DNA of 53,159 nt from Hyphomicrobiales bacterium (GCA_900472295.1 UCIA01000022.1:1-53159), one strand, 5' to 3'. Positions 39,882 to 48,918 are shown, numbered from the stretch's first letter. Program-made: numbers and translations. Notes: generated by a model from the sequence alone, not told the origin.

Positions 39882-41225
39882 ATGTTCCAGAAGATCCTCA
39901 TCGCCAATCGCGGCGAAATCGCGCTTCGGGTGCTGCGCGCCTGCAAGGAACTCGGCATCCAGACCGTGGTCGTGCATTCGACCGCCGACGCTGACGCCAT
40001 GCATGTCAGGCTTGCCGATGAAAGTGTGTGCATCGGCCCGCCGCCGTCGCGCGACAGCTATCTCAACATCCATCAGATCGTCGCCGCCTGCGAAATCACC
40101 GGCGCCGACGCCGTGCATCCGGGCTACGGCTTCCTGTCGGAGAACGCCAAGTTCGCCGACATACTGGCGGCTCACAACATCACCTTTATCGGCCCGTCCG
40201 GCGACCATATCCGCATCATGGGCGACAAGATCGAGGCCAAGCGCACGGCAAAGCGGCTCGGCATTCCGGTGGTGCCAGGCTCCGACGGCGCCGTCACCGA
40301 TCAAAAGGAAGCCAGGCGCATTGCAGCCGAGATCGGCTATCCCGTGATCATCAAGGCATCGGCGGGCGGTGGCGGGCGCGGCATGAAGGTCGCTCTTACC
40401 GAGGCTGACCTTGAGATCGCCTTGCAGACGGCGAGCACGGAAGCGGGTGCCGCCTTCGGCGACGATGCCGTCTACATCGAGAAATACCTGGAAAAGCCGC
40501 GCCACATCGAAGTGCAGGTGTTCGGCGACGGCGCCGGTCGCGGCGTGCATTTCGGCGAGCGAGATTGCTCGCTGCAACGCCGCCACCAGAAGGTCTGGGA
40601 AGAGGCGCCCTCGCCGGCTCTCAATGCCGAGGAGCGCGCCCGCATCGGCGGAATCTGTGCCAAGGCCATTGCCGATCTCGGCTATTCCGGCGCCGGCACC
40701 ATCGAATTCCTCTACGAGAACGGCGAGTTCTACTTCATCGAGATGAACACCCGCCTGCAGGTCGAGCATCCGGTGACGGAAGCGATCACCGGTATCGATC
40801 TCGTGCATGAACAGATTCGGGTCGCCTCGGGCGGCGGACTTTCGGTGCGCCAGGAGGACATCAAGTTCAACGGCCATGCCATCGAATGCCGCATCAATGC
40901 CGAGGATCCGCGCACCTTCACGCCGTCACCCGGCACCATCACGCATTTCCACACGCCTGGCGGCCTCGGCATCCGCGTCGATTCCGGTGTCTATTCCGGC
41001 TACAAGATCCCGCCCTACTACGACAGCCTGATCGGCAAGCTGATCGTGCATGGCCGAAATCGCGTCGAATGCATGATGCGGCTGCGTCGCGCGCTCGACG
41101 AATTCGTCGTCGACGGGATCAAGACGACGCTGCCGCTGTTTCGCGACCTCGTCGGCAATGCCGATATCGCCAATGGCGACTACGACATTCACTGGCTGGA
41201 AAAGTATCTGGCCAAAGAGGAATAG
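39882..41225 (+). CDS. accC: Biotin carboxylase subunit of acetyl-CoA carboxylase
   Basis: The 447-residue enzyme has the biotin-carboxylase N-domain (KILIANRGEIALRVLRACKE), the ATP-grasp glycine loop (IIKASAGGGGRGMKVA, about residue 157), ERDCSLQRRHQKVWEEAPSP (about 227), EFLYENGEFYFIEMNTRLQV with metal-binding Glu/Asn (about 275-295) and a C-domain. It carboxylates biotin on AccB using ATP and bicarbonate. It follows accB directly and precedes aat by 12 bases. Confidence 0.97.
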   Translation: MFQKILIANRGEIALRVLRACKELGIQTVVVHSTADADAMHVRLADESVCIGPPPSRDSYLNIHQIVAACEITGADAVHPGYGFLSENAKFADILAAHNITFIGPSGDHIRIMGDKIEAKRTAKRLGIPVVPGSDGAVTDQKEARRIAAEIGYPVIIKASAGGGGRGMKVALTEADLEIALQTASTEAGAAFGDDAVYIEKYLEKPRHIEVQVFGDGAGRGVHFGERDCSLQRRHQKVWEEAPSPALNAEERARIGGICAKAIADLGYSGAGTIEFLYENGEFYFIEMNTRLQVEHPVTEAITGIDLVHEQIRVASGGGLSVRQEDIKFNGHAIECRINAEDPRTFTPSPGTITHFHTPGGLGIRVDSGVYSGYKIPPYYDSLIGKLIVHGRNRVECMMRLRRALDEFVVDGIKTTLPLFRDLVGNADIANGDYDIHWLEKYLAKEE

Positions 41226-41237
41226 CACAAAGACGCG

Positions 41238-41855
41238 ATGACCCGCCCCTACGCGCCCGGCTATCGCATTCCGACCGACCTGTTGCTCAAGGCCTATGCC
41301 TCGGGCGTCTTCCCGATGGCCGAGAGCGCTTCCGACCCGGAAGTGTTCTGGGTGCGGCCGGAGACGCGCGGCATCATTCCACTCGAGGGTTTCCACACAC
41401 CCAAGAGCCTGAAGAAGACGATCCGAAAGCATCCGTTCGACATCCGCTTCGACTTCGATTTCGAGGCGACGATCGACGGCTGCGCGCAAAAGCGCGAGGA
41501 GCGTCGCTCGACCTGGATCAACGCGCCGATCCGCGAAGCCTATATCGAGCTGCACCGTCTCGGACATTGCCATTCGGTCGAGGCTTGGCGCGAGGACCGG
41601 CTGGTCGGCGGCCTCTACGGCGTGTCGCTGGGACGGGTGTTCTTCGGCGAAAGCATGTTCGCCAGGGAGACCGATGCGTCCAAGACCTGCCTTTATTATC
41701 TCGTCGAGCGGTTGAGGGCGCGCGGCTTCGCGCTGCTCGACACGCAGTTTACCACCGAACACCTCAAGCGCTTCGGCGCGATCGACGTGCCGCGCGGCAA
41801 ATACGAGAAGATGCTGGCCGACGCATTGAAGGGCGAAGCTGTTTTTTACCCCTGA
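41238..41855 (+). CDS. aat: Leucyl/phenylalanyl-tRNA--protein transferase
   Basis: The 205-residue protein matches the Aat family: a YRIPTDLLLKAYASGVFPMA start, VFWVRPETRGIIPLEGFHTP, then CAQKREERRSTWINAPIREA, LYGVSLGRVFFGESMF, and the late DTQFTTEHLKRFGA. It adds Leu or Phe to N-terminal Arg/Lys of proteins, marking them for ClpSP degradation in the N-end rule. It is the last gene of the plus-strand run aroQ-accB-accC-aat. Confidence 0.96.
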   Translation: MTRPYAPGYRIPTDLLLKAYASGVFPMAESASDPEVFWVRPETRGIIPLEGFHTPKSLKKTIRKHPFDIRFDFDFEATIDGCAQKREERRSTWINAPIREAYIELHRLGHCHSVEAWREDRLVGGLYGVSLGRVFFGESMFARETDASKTCLYYLVERLRARGFALLDTQFTTEHLKRFGAIDVPRGKYEKMLADALKGEAVFYP

Positions 41856-41864
41856 GGTTCCAGA

Positions 41865-41885
41865 CGCCCGTCCGTCAACCGGGCG
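41865..41885. terminator. Hairpin between convergent aat and the NTF2-like gene
   Basis: CGCCCG (41865-41870) pairs with CGGGCG (41880-41885) around nine bases. No T-run follows on either strand, so it is only a weak terminator candidate, but its place between convergent stops favours that use. Confidence 0.35.
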
Positions 41886-41891
41886 AATTGG

Positions 41892-42278
41892 TCAGCTCTT
41901 CGGTGTAATTTCCATCGGCGTCTGCGAGTGGAACATCATCTTCCATCCGGTGACGCGGTGGACATAGCCGGTACTGACCAGTGCGGCGTAGGGTTCGCCG
42001 TTTTCCCTGACTGCGCGGGCCTCATAGGTCAGCATGATAATGTCGCTGCCGGGCTCGATGATGCCTTTGAGCTCGATCTGCAAATCGCGCCAGCGGTTGG
42101 GCTTGGTTGCGGTCTTGGCCAGGTCGGCATTGTCCATCGCTTTCGCCATCTCGGGAAACGCCACCAGGCACTCCGTATCGGCATTGGCCGCGTAGTAGGC
42201 CTCGTCACCCGTCCAGAATCCCTTTTCGAGTTCGAGCAGGGCATTCTTGCTGGCCGTGATCCGCTTGCTGTCCGACAT
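41892..42278 (-). CDS. NTF2-like (DUF4440-type) protein
   Basis: The 128-residue protein starts at ATG 42278 (GGAGGA six bases upstream). It has the cone-shaped NTF2 pattern: ALLELEKGFWTGDEAYYAANAD, a DLQIELKGIIEPGSDIIMLTYEA strand block and the late TGYVHRVTGWKMMFHSQTP. Such proteins are often small ligand binders, ketosteroid-isomerase-like enzymes, or unassigned. The gene sits between aat and the DUF2155 gene, which in many relatives lie closer together. No catalytic residues can be named. Confidence 0.75.
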   Translation of the reverse strand: MSDSKRITASKNALLELEKGFWTGDEAYYAANADTECLVAFPEMAKAMDNADLAKTATKPNRWRDLQIELKGIIEPGSDIIMLTYEARAVRENGEPYAALVSTGYVHRVTGWKMMFHSQTPMEITPKS

Positions 42279-42353
42279 CGAAGAGTCCTCCATGCGCCTA
42301 GATGAGCGGTCGCTCATGGGCTAACGCATGGTAGCCAAGGCAGTTCCGGAGGG

Positions 42354-42905
42354 TCAGTTGGTATTGCCGGCGTCCGGCTCGGTCACGTCCGGCTCAGCGG
42401 CGGCAGGAGCCGCCGCAGGCTTCGGCTTTGACGTATCGACCTTGGGTGTCTCGGCCGCGGTTCCGTCCGGCGGCGGCACATCCGACTTCTGCTTGCAGCC
42501 CTTAAGCCACACGTCATAGACGGCGTGCTCGACGGCGTTGAGGCCGGGGCTTTCGGCAAACATCCAGCCGGTGAAGATGCGGCGGATCTTGCGGTCGAGC
42601 GTGATCTCGTCGACCTCGACAAAGGAATCGGTCTTCGGTTCCTCGTTTTCCGGGCGCGAATAGCAGATGCGCGGCGTTACCTGCAAAGCGCCGAACTGCA
42701 CGGTCTCGTCGATATAGACATCGAAGGTGATGATGCGGCCGGTGATCTTGTCGATGCCGGCGAATTCGGCGACCGGATTTTTGATGCGATCGGAGATTGC
42801 CGGTGCGGCGGCAGGCGTCTGGGCTGCGGCAAAGGCAGTCGAGCCAGCAACAAAAGCGGCGGCTGCCGTCAGTCCGGCCATCGATGTCAGGCTGAAAATG
42901 TTCAT
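42354..42905 (-). CDS. DUF2155 family exported protein
   Basis: The 183-residue protein has a signal peptide (LTAAAAFVAGSTAFAAAQ) and the DUF2155 core (about 38-140): IKNPVAEFAGIDKITGRIIT, VQFGALQVTPRICYSRP and RIFTGWMFAESPGLNAVEHA followed by YDVWLKGCK. Two cysteines (in ICYSRP and GCKQK) are conserved. A Pro/Ala/Lys tail follows. The family occurs near aat, accC and the NDUFA12-like gene in alphaproteobacteria, but its function is unknown. Confidence 0.9.
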   Translation of the reverse strand: MNIFSLTSMAGLTAAAAFVAGSTAFAAAQTPAAAPAISDRIKNPVAEFAGIDKITGRIITFDVYIDETVQFGALQVTPRICYSRPENEEPKTDSFVEVDEITLDRKIRRIFTGWMFAESPGLNAVEHAVYDVWLKGCKQKSDVPPPDGTAAETPKVDTSKPKPAAAPAAAEPDVTEPDAGNTN

Positions 42906-43021
42906 GCTGATATACCGGTGGTTTGGGCCCGGGTGATTCTGTCGATCGCCAAGGCTAGTCGCCGTTGTTGCACCAGCAAGCAGCTAAACGCCAATTGTGG
43001 CGACAAAAGACCGGCAGTCGG

Positions 43022-43420
43022 TCAAGAACCGGGCGTCCACGCATCATAGTCGCCCGTCACTTGCGGACGTTGCTGATTGGTGAGCACGGAACCCTTCGGG
43101 CGATAGGCTGCCGGCGTTCCGGTGAGGTTTGGTTCGTGCGGCTTTTCCCATTCGCGTGGGCGGTAGTCGTCGCTCGGCGGCGCCACATCGACGCGGTGGT
43201 GAATCCAGCCGTGCCAGCCCGGCGGGATCGCCGACGCCTCGGAATAGTTGGCATAGATGACCCAGCGGCGGGTGCGGCCTTCCGAATCGACGCCGCCCTC
43301 ATAGTAGACATTGCCGATCGCATCCTGGCCGACCTTGTTGCCGTGACGCCAAGTGTGGAAACGCGTTCCCAGCGTCTGGCCGTTCCACCAGGTGAAAAAC
43401 TGCGTAAGGAAGGTTTTCAT
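43022..43420 (-). CDS. NADH:ubiquinone oxidoreductase NDUFA12-family subunit
   Basis: The 132-residue protein starts at ATG 43420 (AGGA upstream). It has the NDUFA12/B17.2 pattern: WWNGQTLGTRFHTWRHGNKV, VGQDAIGNVYYEG, RRWVIYANYSEASAIPPGW, WHGWIHHRVDVAP and the late PHEPNLTGTPAAYRP. It is an accessory subunit of respiratory complex I found in alphaproteobacteria and mitochondria. It lies upstream of DUF2155 on the same strand. Confidence 0.93.
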   Translation of the reverse strand: MKTFLTQFFTWWNGQTLGTRFHTWRHGNKVGQDAIGNVYYEGGVDSEGRTRRWVIYANYSEASAIPPGWHGWIHHRVDVAPPSDDYRPREWEKPHEPNLTGTPAAYRPKGSVLTNQQRPQVTGDYDAWTPGS

Positions 43421-43643
43421 CAAAAATCCTCGCGGCGCGCGGCGGTGCCTGCTTTCCTGCTTATGGCGTCAGGCCATCGCGAAGGCAAGAGTTTTGCGAC
43501 GCCTGCGGCACTGAAGGCATGGCGAAGGCCTGTGTCGTCGACCGACCCATTTCGCAGCTGCGAACAGACGCTTGCCAAGCCGGCTGTGTGTTCCTAAAGC
43601 TCAGCGCAGCCAGTGCTGGTCACGTTGGCTGCGGGAGGAAGGA

Positions 43644-44468
43644 ATGGCCACAGCCGTCGTCAGGATCAGCGCGGAGATGATACGCGCCCGCAAGGGCGGG
43701 GTGCCGATCGTCTCCCTGACGGCTTACACCTATCCGATCGCCCGCCTGCTCGACGACCATGTCGACCTTCTCCTGGTCGGCGACAGCGTTGCCATGGTGC
43801 TGCATGGCCACAAGACGACGCTCGGCGCCTCGCTGGAGATGATGATCGCCCATGGCCAGGCGGTGATGCGCGGCTCGGCCAGGGCCTGCGTTGTGGTCGA
43901 CATGCCGGCCGGCAGCTATGAGACTTCGGCCGCGCAAGCCGTTGCCTCGGCGCGCCGCATCGTGGAGGAAACCGGCTGCCAGGCGGTGAAGCTGGAGGGG
44001 GGCGTCGACGTGGCCGGCCAGATCGCGGCAATCGTCGCCGCCGGCATTCCGGTGATGGGCCATATCGGCCTGCAGCCGCAATCGGTGGAAAAGGACGGCG
44101 GCTACAAGATCAAGGGCCGCACGCCGGAGAATGTCGCGGCACTCTTGCGCGACGCCGATGCGGTCGAGAAGGCCGGTGCGTTTTCGCTGGTTATCGAAGG
44201 CACAATCGAGACTGTCGCCGCCGAACTGACCCGGCGCGTCGCCATTCCAACCATCGGCATCGGCGCCAGCAGCGATTGCGACGGCCAGATTCTCGTCATC
44301 GACGACATGGTCGGCCTGACCGTCGACCGCGTGCCGAAATTCGTCAAGGAATATGCCGATTTGCGCAGCGTGGTCACTGAAGCCGCCGCGCGTTACGCGG
44401 CGGAGGTGCGTAGCCGCACCTTCCCCGGACCGGGCCATGTCTTTTCGAACGACAAGGACAAGGCATGA
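43644..44468 (+). CDS. panB: 3-methyl-2-oxobutanoate hydroxymethyltransferase (ketopantoate synthesis)
   Basis: The 274-residue enzyme starts at ATG 43644 with GGGAGGAAGGA upstream; the frame is open further upstream but not conserved. TIM-barrel motifs include SLTAYTYPIARLLDD, LLVGDSVAMVLHGHKTTL (magnesium ligand Asp), VVVDMPAGSYE, KLEGGVDVA, MGHIGLQPQSV and the catalytic Glu in SLVIEGTIE. It makes ketopantoate for coenzyme A. It overlaps panC by four bases (ATGA), so translation is coupled. Confidence 0.96.
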   Translation: MATAVVRISAEMIRARKGGVPIVSLTAYTYPIARLLDDHVDLLLVGDSVAMVLHGHKTTLGASLEMMIAHGQAVMRGSARACVVVDMPAGSYETSAAQAVASARRIVEETGCQAVKLEGGVDVAGQIAAIVAAGIPVMGHIGLQPQSVEKDGGYKIKGRTPENVAALLRDADAVEKAGAFSLVIEGTIETVAAELTRRVAIPTIGIGASSDCDGQILVIDDMVGLTVDRVPKFVKEYADLRSVVTEAAARYAAEVRSRTFPGPGHVFSNDKDKA

Positions 44469-45346
44469 ACCGGCCCCCCATCAGCGAGCCCCCCATCAGC
44501 CAGCCACTCGTCGTCGACACCGTGCCTGCCCTTCGCGCTGAAATCCTGGACTGGCGGCGCGACGGCCTCAGCGTTGCCATGGTTCCAACCATGGGCGCGC
44601 TGCATGATGGCCATATCTCGCTGGTCAGGGCAGCGCTTGCGACGTCCGATCGCTGCGTCGTCTCGATCTTCGTCAATCCGGCCCAGTTCGCCCCCACCGA
44701 AGATCTCGACAAATATCCGCGCCAGCTGGCCCGCGATCTCGATCGCCTGACCGAGGCCGGCGCGCATCTGGCCTTCACGCCTACTGTCTCCGAAATGTAT
44801 CCGACAGGCTTTGCGACCAGGATTTCGGTCGGCGGTCCGTCTGCGGACCTGGAATCGGATTTCAGGCCAACCTTCTTCGACGGCGTCGCCACGGTGGTGG
44901 CCAAGCTGTTCCTGCAAGCCCTGCCCGACCGCGCCATTTTCGGCGAAAAGGACTATCAGCAGCTTTGCGTCGTGCGAAAACTCTGCCGCGATCTCGATCT
45001 GCCGGTGGACGTCATCGGCGCGCCGACCGTGCGCGATGCGCATGGCCTGGCAATGTCGTCGCGAAACGCCTATCTCGGCGCCGCCGAACTGGACGTCGCG
45101 CGCCGGCTCAACGTCATCCTGCGCGAGGCGGCGGCAGTGCTTGCAGCGGGCACCGATGAAAACAGCGTGACCGGAGAAGCCAGTGCCGCCCTTCTCAACG
45201 CCGGGTTCGACAGCGTCGACTATGTTGCGGCGCGTGAGAGCCTGACGCTTGCCCCCTGGCGGCGCGACCGCGAAGGCCGCCTGCTCGCCGCGGCCTGGCT
45301 TGGCAAGACCAGGTTGATCGACAATGTGGAAGTTTCCTCCACTTAG
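44465..45346 (+). CDS. panC: Pantoate--beta-alanine ligase
   Basis: The 293-residue enzyme has the nucleotidyl-transferase motifs VPTMGALHDGHISLVRAA (HxGH), SIFVNPAQFAPTEDLDKYPR, GVATVVAKLFLQALPDRAIF, GEKDYQQL and the KMSKS-like LAMSSRNAYL. It joins pantoate and beta-alanine in the last step before coenzyme A assembly. It is the second gene of the panBC operon. An extra N-terminal run of about 15 residues with IS/PPIS repeats precedes the conserved start. Confidence 0.96.
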   Translation: MNRPPISEPPISQPLVVDTVPALRAEILDWRRDGLSVAMVPTMGALHDGHISLVRAALATSDRCVVSIFVNPAQFAPTEDLDKYPRQLARDLDRLTEAGAHLAFTPTVSEMYPTGFATRISVGGPSADLESDFRPTFFDGVATVVAKLFLQALPDRAIFGEKDYQQLCVVRKLCRDLDLPVDVIGAPTVRDAHGLAMSSRNAYLGAAELDVARRLNVILREAAAVLAAGTDENSVTGEASAALLNAGFDSVDYVAARESLTLAPWRRDREGRLLAAAWLGKTRLIDNVEVSST

Positions 45347-45364
45347 CCGTCAGCTCTCCGCCTG

Positions 45365-45379
45365 TTAATTCCCGATTAA
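45365..45379 (+). promoter_or_regulatory. CtrA-like box TTAA-N7-TTAA
   Basis: TTAA (45365-45368) and TTAA (45376-45379) are separated by exactly seven bases, the CtrA spacing, though the second half lacks the final C. It lies 18 bases after panC and about 200 upstream of the LuxR gene at 45577. Its function is inferred only. Confidence 0.35.
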
Positions 45380-45458
45380 ATAACGGATGACGCGCAGTGC
45401 CTTCCTGCGTAACTCCCTATTTTTACTGGAATTTATCCCAACCGTGATGCAGCCGGGA

Positions 45459-45541
45459 CACAACCGGGAGCTGTTGTGAGGCATTTCACAGACGTGACAG
45501 GAGCAACAAGATTGTGTGCTACCTTGTGCAAACATATTGTG
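45459..45541 (+). promoter_or_regulatory. Cluster of CACAA/TTGTG half-sites upstream of the LuxR gene
   Basis: CACAAC (45459-45464) and GTTGTG (45473-45478) form an inverted repeat. Three direct TTGTG boxes follow at 45512, 45524 and 45537, spaced 12 and 13 bases, close to one helical turn. The cluster ends 35 bases before the LuxR start codon, so it is a good candidate operator, perhaps for the LuxR protein itself. Confidence 0.45.
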
Positions 45542-45576
45542 GACCTTAACACGTCAGCACGGGCAAACGAGGACCC

Positions 45577-46737
45577 ATGCCTCCGCAGACAAACACGATC
45601 AGTCGCGGTCTGCCGCAGATCGTCGAGGCGATCTACGATTCGGTTGCCGATGCCGGCCGTTGGCAATCGACGCTCGAAGCGATCTGCAGGCTGGCAGTCG
45701 GCCGACTGGCCATGCTGGCCGTGGTCGACACATCAAGCAACTCTGCCCGATTTTCGATCGCCTGCGGCGATCAGGCACTGCTCGAACCGCTGCAGCGCGA
45801 CTACGCCTGCGAGGTGCCCTTCTTCAAGGCTGTGCCGAAGATGGACATCGACATGCCGTTCACGGCCGACAGCTTCTATGCGCTGCAAGGGCCCGACGCC
45901 CGGCAGATCTGGATCCAAAGCCGCATTGTGCGCGAATGGGTGGAACCCAACCGGTTGGACGATTTCTTCTGGGTGGCGCTGATAAAGCAACCAGCGCGCA
46001 CCGGCACGCTGATGGTGGTGACCGACAAGGACAGGCCGCAGATTTCAGCCAGGGATCTCCACACGATCTCCACGCTGGCGCCTCATGTCCGGCGCGCGGT
46101 GACGATCGGCGACCTGTTCGAGGCAGAGCGGCGCAAGGCCGACATCTTTCGCTCGATCATCGAGAGCCTCGACCACCCGGTGCTGATCGTCGCCGATGAC
46201 ATGCAGATTATTTTCGCCAATCCGGCAGCCGAGACGCTGCTGACCGAAAACACCTCGGTGTCCTCGCTGCGCGGCCAACTCTCCTTCGCCTATGCCAATG
46301 CCAATGCCGCGATCGGCCGCGCCGTCCATCTCGGCACGCGCGACGAATTCGCGCTTGGGCCTTCCGGCATCAACATTCCCCTGGTCCGGTCCATGGTTCC
46401 GGCGGTGGCGCATGTCATGCCGCTGGCGCGACGTGACATCTCGGCCCGCATGTCGCAGCGCGCCGCCGCTGCCATTTTCATTGCCGCAGCCGGTGCGGCA
46501 CCCGTGCCGGCGCTGGAGGCGATCGCGGCGCTGTTTGGATTGACGGCAGCGGAAAAGCGCGTCGCCGGTCATATCGCCGCCGGCCGGACACGCCGCGAAA
46601 TCGCCGCCGCCAGCGGCGTCTCGGACGGCACCGTCAAGTCGCAGCTGGCGACGATTTTCGACAAGACCGCCACCGGCGACCAGCGCGAACTCCAACTCCT
46701 GATGCGCGAATTGACGCCGCCGCTGCGCTTGAGCTGA
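45577..46737 (+). CDS. LuxR-type transcriptional regulator, paralogue of the gene at 328
   Basis: The 386-residue protein starts at ATG 45577 (GAGGA upstream). It begins QIVEAIYDSVADAGRWQSTL, has a central PAS-like region (SIIESLDHPVLIVADDMQII, about residues 190-290), and ends in a LuxR helix-turn-helix (LFGLTAAEKRVAGHIAAGRT, then VSDGTVKSQLATIFDKT, about 320-375). The overall layout matches the regulator at 328-1425. Signals and targets are not known. The upstream gap has an unusual cluster of TTGTG half-sites. Confidence 0.88.
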   Translation: MPPQTNTISRGLPQIVEAIYDSVADAGRWQSTLEAICRLAVGRLAMLAVVDTSSNSARFSIACGDQALLEPLQRDYACEVPFFKAVPKMDIDMPFTADSFYALQGPDARQIWIQSRIVREWVEPNRLDDFFWVALIKQPARTGTLMVVTDKDRPQISARDLHTISTLAPHVRRAVTIGDLFEAERRKADIFRSIIESLDHPVLIVADDMQIIFANPAAETLLTENTSVSSLRGQLSFAYANANAAIGRAVHLGTRDEFALGPSGINIPLVRSMVPAVAHVMPLARRDISARMSQRAAAAIFIAAAGAAPVPALEAIAALFGLTAAEKRVAGHIAAGRTRREIAAASGVSDGTVKSQLATIFDKTATGDQRELQLLMRELTPPLRLS

Positions 46738-46754
46738 CACGCGCCGACGGCCAC

Positions 46755-47243
46755 CTATCCCAGCGGTTTCTCAAAGATCAGCGCCGGCAGTCCTGAGCCA
46801 CCGCCGCAATCGGCGGTGCTGCCGGCCGCCAAAAACCCGTTCGAGAGGTAGAAGGCGACGGCCGGTGCGTTGGCTTCCTCCACCTCGACGCGCAGCGTGT
46901 TCGCCTCCGGAAAGCTGGCCTCGACCTCTTCCAGCAAAGCCTGGCCGATTCCCTGGCGCTGGCAGGCGGGCAGCACGTAGAGCTGGTTCAACAGCACGAT
47001 CTTCGCATCGGTCGTTGCGGCGGCAAAAGCCATGCCGCCGATGCGCTTGCCGTCATCGGCGACCAGGAATTCGGAATTCGGCCTTGTCAGCCGCGCCTTG
47101 AGCGAGGCGATCGAATGCCAGTCATCGGTGATTTCTCTCACCCGCTCGACGCCATAGATCGCGTCGTAAGTCGCGTGCCAGGTTTCGACCAGCAGCGCGC
47201 GGATGGCGGCAAGATCGCGTTCCCCAGCGGTGCGGACGAACAT
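46755..47243 (-). CDS. GNAT-family N-acetyltransferase
   Basis: The 162-residue protein has the GNAT fold, with VLPACQRQGIGQALLEEVEA as the acetyl-CoA pyrophosphate loop (Q/RxxGxG/A, about residue 97), NTLRVEVEEANAPAVAFYLSN (about 120-140) and a late ALIFEKPL. It acetylates an unknown small molecule or protein. It starts 4 bases after the gatB stop, so it is cotranscribed with and probably translationally coupled to gatB. Confidence 0.88.
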   Translation of the reverse strand: MFVRTAGERDLAAIRALLVETWHATYDAIYGVERVREITDDWHSIASLKARLTRPNSEFLVADDGKRIGGMAFAAATTDAKIVLLNQLYVLPACQRQGIGQALLEEVEASFPEANTLRVEVEEANAPAVAFYLSNGFLAAGSTADCGGGSGLPALIFEKPLG

Positions 47244-47247
47244 GGCC

Positions 47248-48747
47248 TTACTCGATGCCGAGCTTGGCCTTGACCAGGTCGTTGACCGCCTGCGGGTTGG
47301 CCTTGCCGCCGGTCGCCTTCATCACCTGGCCGACGAACCAGCCGGCCATGGTCGGCTTGGCGCGGGCCTGTTCGACCTTGTCGGGGTTGGCGGCGATAAC
47401 CTCGTCGACCGCCTTCTCGATGGCGCCAGTGTCGGTGACCTGCTTCATCCCGCGGCTTTCGACCAGCTGGCGCGGATCGCCGCCCTCGTTCCAGACGATC
47501 TCGAACAGATCCTTGGCGATCTTGCCCGAGATGGTGCCTTCCTTGATCAGATCGATGACCGCACCAAGCTGCTCCGGTGTTACAGGTGCATTTTCAATGT
47601 CTTTTCCGGCCTTGTTGAGCTGGCCGAGCAGATCGTTGATGACCCAGTTGGCGGCAAGCTTGCCGTCGCGGCCTGCAGCCACCTTCTCGAAATAATCGGC
47701 GATCGCCTTTTCCGACACCAGGATCGAGGCGTCGTAGATCGACAGACCCAGCGAAGAGACCAGCCGCGTCTTCTTGTCGTCGGGCAGTTCCGGCAGGTCC
47801 TTGGCCAGCGCGTCGACATAGGCCTGGTCGAACTCCAGCGGCAGGAGGTCCGGATCGGGGAAGTAGCGGTAGTCGTGTGCCTCTTCCTTCGAACGCATGG
47901 AGCGCGTTTCGCCCTTGACGGCATCATACAGCCGCGTTTCCTGGTCGATCTTGCCGCCGTCCTCCAGGATGGCGATCTGACGGCGCGCCTCGAAATCGAT
48001 GGCCTGGCCGATGAAGCGGATCGAATTCATGTTCTTGATCTCGCAGCGCGTGCCGAATTCGCCACCGGGCCGGCGTACCGAGACGTTAACGTCGGCGCGC
48101 ATCGAGCCTTCGTCCATATTGCCGTCGCAAGTGCCGAGATAACGCATGATGGTGCGCAGCTTGGTGACATAGGCCTTGGCCTCATCGCCGGAACGCAGGT
48201 CAGGCTTGGAGACGATCTCCATCAGTGCCACGCCCGAACGGTTGAGGTCGACATAGGACATGGTCGGATGCTGGTCGTGCATCGACTTGCCGGCGTCCTG
48301 TTCCAGATGCAGGCGCTCGATGCCGATCTCGATGTCCTCGAATTCGCCCTGGCGGTCGGGACCGACAGAAACGGTCACCGTGCCCTCGCCGACGATCGGC
48401 TGCTTGAACTGGGATATCTGGTAGCCCTGCGGCAGATCCGGATAGAAATAGTTTTTCCGATCGAAAACCGACTTGTGGTTGATCTGGGCCTTCAGCCCGA
48501 GACCGGTGCGGATCGCCTGCTTGACGCATTCCTCGTTGATGACCGGCAGCATGCCCGGCATGGCCGCATCGACCAGGCTGACATGGGCGTTGGGGGCCGC
48601 ACCGAAAGCGGTGGAAGCACCGGAAAACAATTTTGCTTCCGAGATGACCTGCGCGTGGACTTCGAGGCCGATGATGATTTCCCAGTCGCCGGTGGCGCCG
48701 GAGATAAAGCGTTTGGCATCGGGCGTGCGGGTATCGATGAGTGTCAT
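47248..48747 (-). CDS. gatB: Aspartyl/glutamyl-tRNA amidotransferase subunit B
   Basis: The 499-residue protein starts at ATG 48747 (GCAGG upstream); an extension to 48843 is not conserved. It has the GatB motifs WEIIIGLEVHAQVISEAKLF, NHKSVFDRKNYFYPDLPQGY, QDAGKSMHDQHPTMSYVDLN (LEQDAGKS), NRSGVALMEIVSKPDLRS, MDEGSMRADVNVSVR and the C-terminal tail domain with LVESRGMKQVTDTG. It binds misacylated tRNA and, with GatA and GatC elsewhere in the genome, makes Gln-tRNA(Gln) or Asn-tRNA(Asn). Confidence 0.97.
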   Translation of the reverse strand: MTLIDTRTPDAKRFISGATGDWEIIIGLEVHAQVISEAKLFSGASTAFGAAPNAHVSLVDAAMPGMLPVINEECVKQAIRTGLGLKAQINHKSVFDRKNYFYPDLPQGYQISQFKQPIVGEGTVTVSVGPDRQGEFEDIEIGIERLHLEQDAGKSMHDQHPTMSYVDLNRSGVALMEIVSKPDLRSGDEAKAYVTKLRTIMRYLGTCDGNMDEGSMRADVNVSVRRPGGEFGTRCEIKNMNSIRFIGQAIDFEARRQIAILEDGGKIDQETRLYDAVKGETRSMRSKEEAHDYRYFPDPDLLPLEFDQAYVDALAKDLPELPDDKKTRLVSSLGLSIYDASILVSEKAIADYFEKVAAGRDGKLAANWVINDLLGQLNKAGKDIENAPVTPEQLGAVIDLIKEGTISGKIAKDLFEIVWNEGGDPRQLVESRGMKQVTDTGAIEKAVDEVIAANPDKVEQARAKPTMAGWFVGQVMKATGGKANPQAVNDLVKAKLGIE

Positions 48748-48918
48748 GGTAGCCTGCGCTTCTAGCTCGCGAATATTGCGATTTTCGCGAATTTGGGTGT
48801 TGGCCTTCGCTAGTGCAAACCGCTTCGCGAGACAAGCGTCCAAAGCAGCGCAGAGCCGCGGACTGGCCTTTTCAGCCGCCTTCGTCCGCTCCGAACTCGA
48901 CTACCGATAGGGCAGATA

